DNA of 64,000 nt from NCBI RefSeq assembly GCF_028767025.1, contig NZ_JAJQXX010000001.1, positions 1 to 64,000 of the forward strand, read 5' to 3'. A model generated the notes under the pieces. That model ran no database searches. It was not told the DNA's origin and saw nothing but the letters and a program-made list of their open reading frames with translations. This DNA is from Blautia sp. XA-2221 (GTDB lineage: Bacteria > Bacillota > Clostridia > Lachnospirales > Lachnospiraceae). A program made the translations under genes and the position numbers. Below are positions 62,660 through 64,000 of the stretch, one piece after another (position 1 is the first letter of the stretch; each line of letters begins with the position of its first letter).

Positions 62660-63931
62660 ATGAAGATGAAGAAAGTTCTTTCACTGCTGTTGACCGGCGC
62701 CCTGACTGTTTCCATGGGGACAAGCGTTTTTGCATCCACAGAAGACCAGATCGCAGCTGCACAGGCACAAAAGCAGGAGGCACAGGCGGGACTTGCTCAG
62801 GCGCAGGCAAACATCAGCAGTCTGGAAAGCAAGAAACAGGAACTGGAATCCTATATGGCAGAACTGGACGCACAATATAATGAACTGACCAATACAATTT
62901 CACAGCTCAGTGTGGAAGCAGCAGAAAAAGAAGAAGAGCTGAAAAAAGTTCAGACAGAGCTGGAAAGGGCAAAGAAAAAAGCGGAGAATCAGTATGAGGC
63001 AATGAAGCTTCGTATTGTTTATATGTATGAAAATGGCGGAAGTTCCATGCTGGAAACACTTCTGTCCTCAGAAAGCCTGGCAGATTTTCTGAATCAGGCG
63101 GACAATATTTCAAGAATTTCCGAGTATGACAGAAATATGCTGAAGCAGTATGAAGCAACTCGCGAAAATATTCAGGTACAGGAGAAAAAGGTAGAGGAGG
63201 AATCCAGCTCCATTAACAGCCTCCTTTCCGAAAAAAGCGCCAAACAGCAGGAGGTGCAGTCTCTGGTTGCAACTACCGGTGACAGTATCAACTCCTATAT
63301 CAGTCAGATCAGCGCAAGCCAGGAGGAAGCAAGCATTCTGATGGCTCAGGTGGACAGCGCAGACAGCAGTATCGCAACCCTGATGGAGCAGGCCGAGCAG
63401 GAAAGGGCTGCCGCAGAAGCTGCTGAACAGGCTGCAGCAGAGCAGGAAGCTGCTTCCCAGGAAAGTGAAGAGCCGGAATATGATCCGGAAACAGATACCA
63501 CAGACTCTGAAAGCAGTTCTACAAGCAGTGACGTTACTGTAGAGGAGGTTGCTCCGGAAGAAGATACAGAACAGGACGCAGGAAATACGGAAGCTGAGCC
63601 GGAAACTCCGTCAGATACAGAAGGAAGCTCTGGTTCCGCCGGTTCCGGTCAGGGTACATATCTTGGGAATTTTATGCTGACAGCTTACTGTAACTGTGCA
63701 CAGTGCTGCGGAACAGCAGGAAATGCCACTGCCAGCGGTGTGATGCCTTCAACAGGTCATACAGTAGCTATGGCGGGAGTTCCTTTTGGAACACAGCTTC
63801 TGATCAACGGAACCGTATATACGGTTGAGGATCTGGGAACCCCTTACGGACATGTGGACATTTATTTTGGAAGCCATGAAGAAGCATTAAGCTTTGGTCT
63901 GCAGTATGCGGATGTATATCAGCTGAACTAA
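62660..63931 (+). CDS. Secreted coiled-coil protein with C-terminal 3D domain
   Basis: A 423-residue exported cell-wall protein. The signal peptide ends near VFAS (about residue 26). A long coiled coil of PcsB/CwlO-type (about 28-265, with YMYENGGSSMLETLLSS) is followed by a Ser/Thr/Glu-rich linker (about 265-325). The end is a 3D domain (about 332-423), named for its conserved Asp residues: TAYCNCAQCCG, TASGVMP, VEDLG and HVDIYFGSHEEAL. The 3D domain is related to lytic transglycosylase folds, so it is probably a peptidoglycan hydrolase held in check by the coiled coil. A GAGG site precedes ATG 62660. Confidence 0.92.
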   Translation: MKMKKVLSLLLTGALTVSMGTSVFASTEDQIAAAQAQKQEAQAGLAQAQANISSLESKKQELESYMAELDAQYNELTNTISQLSVEAAEKEEELKKVQTELERAKKKAENQYEAMKLRIVYMYENGGSSMLETLLSSESLADFLNQADNISRISEYDRNMLKQYEATRENIQVQEKKVEEESSSINSLLSEKSAKQQEVQSLVATTGDSINSYISQISASQEEASILMAQVDSADSSIATLMEQAEQERAAAEAAEQAAAEQEAASQESEEPEYDPETDTTDSESSSTSSDVTVEEVAPEEDTEQDAGNTEAEPETPSDTEGSSGSAGSGQGTYLGNFMLTAYCNCAQCCGTAGNATASGVMPSTGHTVAMAGVPFGTQLLINGTVYTVEDLGTPYGHVDIYFGSHEEALSFGLQYADVYQLN

Positions 63932-63950
63932 AACTATACAGGAATTACAT

Positions 63951-63990
63951 TAAGAAAAGACTGCCGGGAATGGCAGTCTTTTCTTAATGT
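63951..63990 (+). terminator. Terminator after the 3D-domain protein gene
   Basis: A long perfect stem (TTAAGAAAAGACTGCC with GGCAGTCTTTTCTTAA) around a GGGAAT-type loop. Confidence 0.85.
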
Positions 63991-64000
63991 AAAGGATGTT

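Noticed and set aside
1-64000. tRNA, rRNA, insertion sequences, integrases or prophage genes
   Set aside because: I looked for the conserved GGTTCGAATCC arm, transposase and integrase motifs and terminal repeats and saw none.

Overview
The window looks like a chromosomal segment of a Lachnospiraceae (Clostridia) gut bacterium, most like Blautia or a close relative. This is an inference from gene content and style: moderate GC, strong AAGGAGG-type ribosome binding sites, TATAAT/TTGACA promoters, compact intrinsic terminators, and families typical of that group (GlgC/GlgD pair, class II GalT, TSCPD protein, DUF6472, DUF6147, YolD-like protein next to a Y-family polymerase). No rRNA, tRNA, CRISPR array, insertion sequence or prophage was seen. 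Nearly everything is housekeeping or metabolic.

Layout. 1-5.1 kb: dapB, an Asn/Asp-rich lipoprotein, a DhaS-like TetR regulator next to a radical SAM protein, an orphan glucose-1-phosphate cytidylyltransferase and a BFD-like [2Fe-2S] protein. 5.1-11.0 kb (minus strand): a FUSC membrane protein and an unusual Rnf-like operon rnfC-rnfD-rnfG-rnfE-like. It lacks rnfA and rnfB, and its RnfG has two near-identical domains inserted. 11.2-16.7 kb: DUF6472 protein, OGG1-type glycosylase, VOC protein, XRE regulator, a VanZ-inositol phosphatase fusion, ApbE flavin transferase, and the divergent pair NusG-domain-II protein/Gx transporter. ApbE should flavinylate RnfD and RnfG, so 6.5-16.7 kb may be one functional block for extracytosolic flavin-based electron transfer.

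17-26 kb: secA, a divergent COG0523 GTPase, an XRE-TPR-like regulator, a HAD phosphatase, Y-family polymerase plus YolD-like protein, peroxiredoxin and YaaA. 26.7-33.5 kb: kdp operon (a 33-aa membrane peptide, kdpF, A, B, C) ending in a KdpD that has no histidine kinase module and no KdpE. 33.5-40.1 kb: class II DnaJ with a terminator-like leader, rhomboid protease, soluble histidine kinase, HIT protein, ECF sigma factor, murG (inverted), a DUF4367-like membrane protein and a DUF6147 secreted protein.

40.4-54.4 kb: beta-CASP metallo-hydrolase, TSCPD protein, mtnN with an attenuator-like leader, a methyltransferase, a large membrane-anchored protein with a degenerate C39-like C-terminus, galK-galT, asnS and a YhaO/YhaN (SbcCD-like) pair. 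54.5-59.4 kb (minus strand): dnaD-like, dnaC-like, prs and murC. A cluster of six co-oriented DnaA boxes lies between murC and the dnaD-like gene. 59.6-64 kb: glgC-glgD, spoVG and a secreted coiled-coil/3D-domain cell-wall protein.

The points most worth a second look are the RnfA/B-less Rnf-like operon with its expanded RnfG, the DnaA-box cluster upstream of the helicase-loader genes, the kinase-less KdpD, the (ENEIK)n micro-ORF whose repeat units differ only at synonymous positions, and the mtnN and dnaJ leaders.
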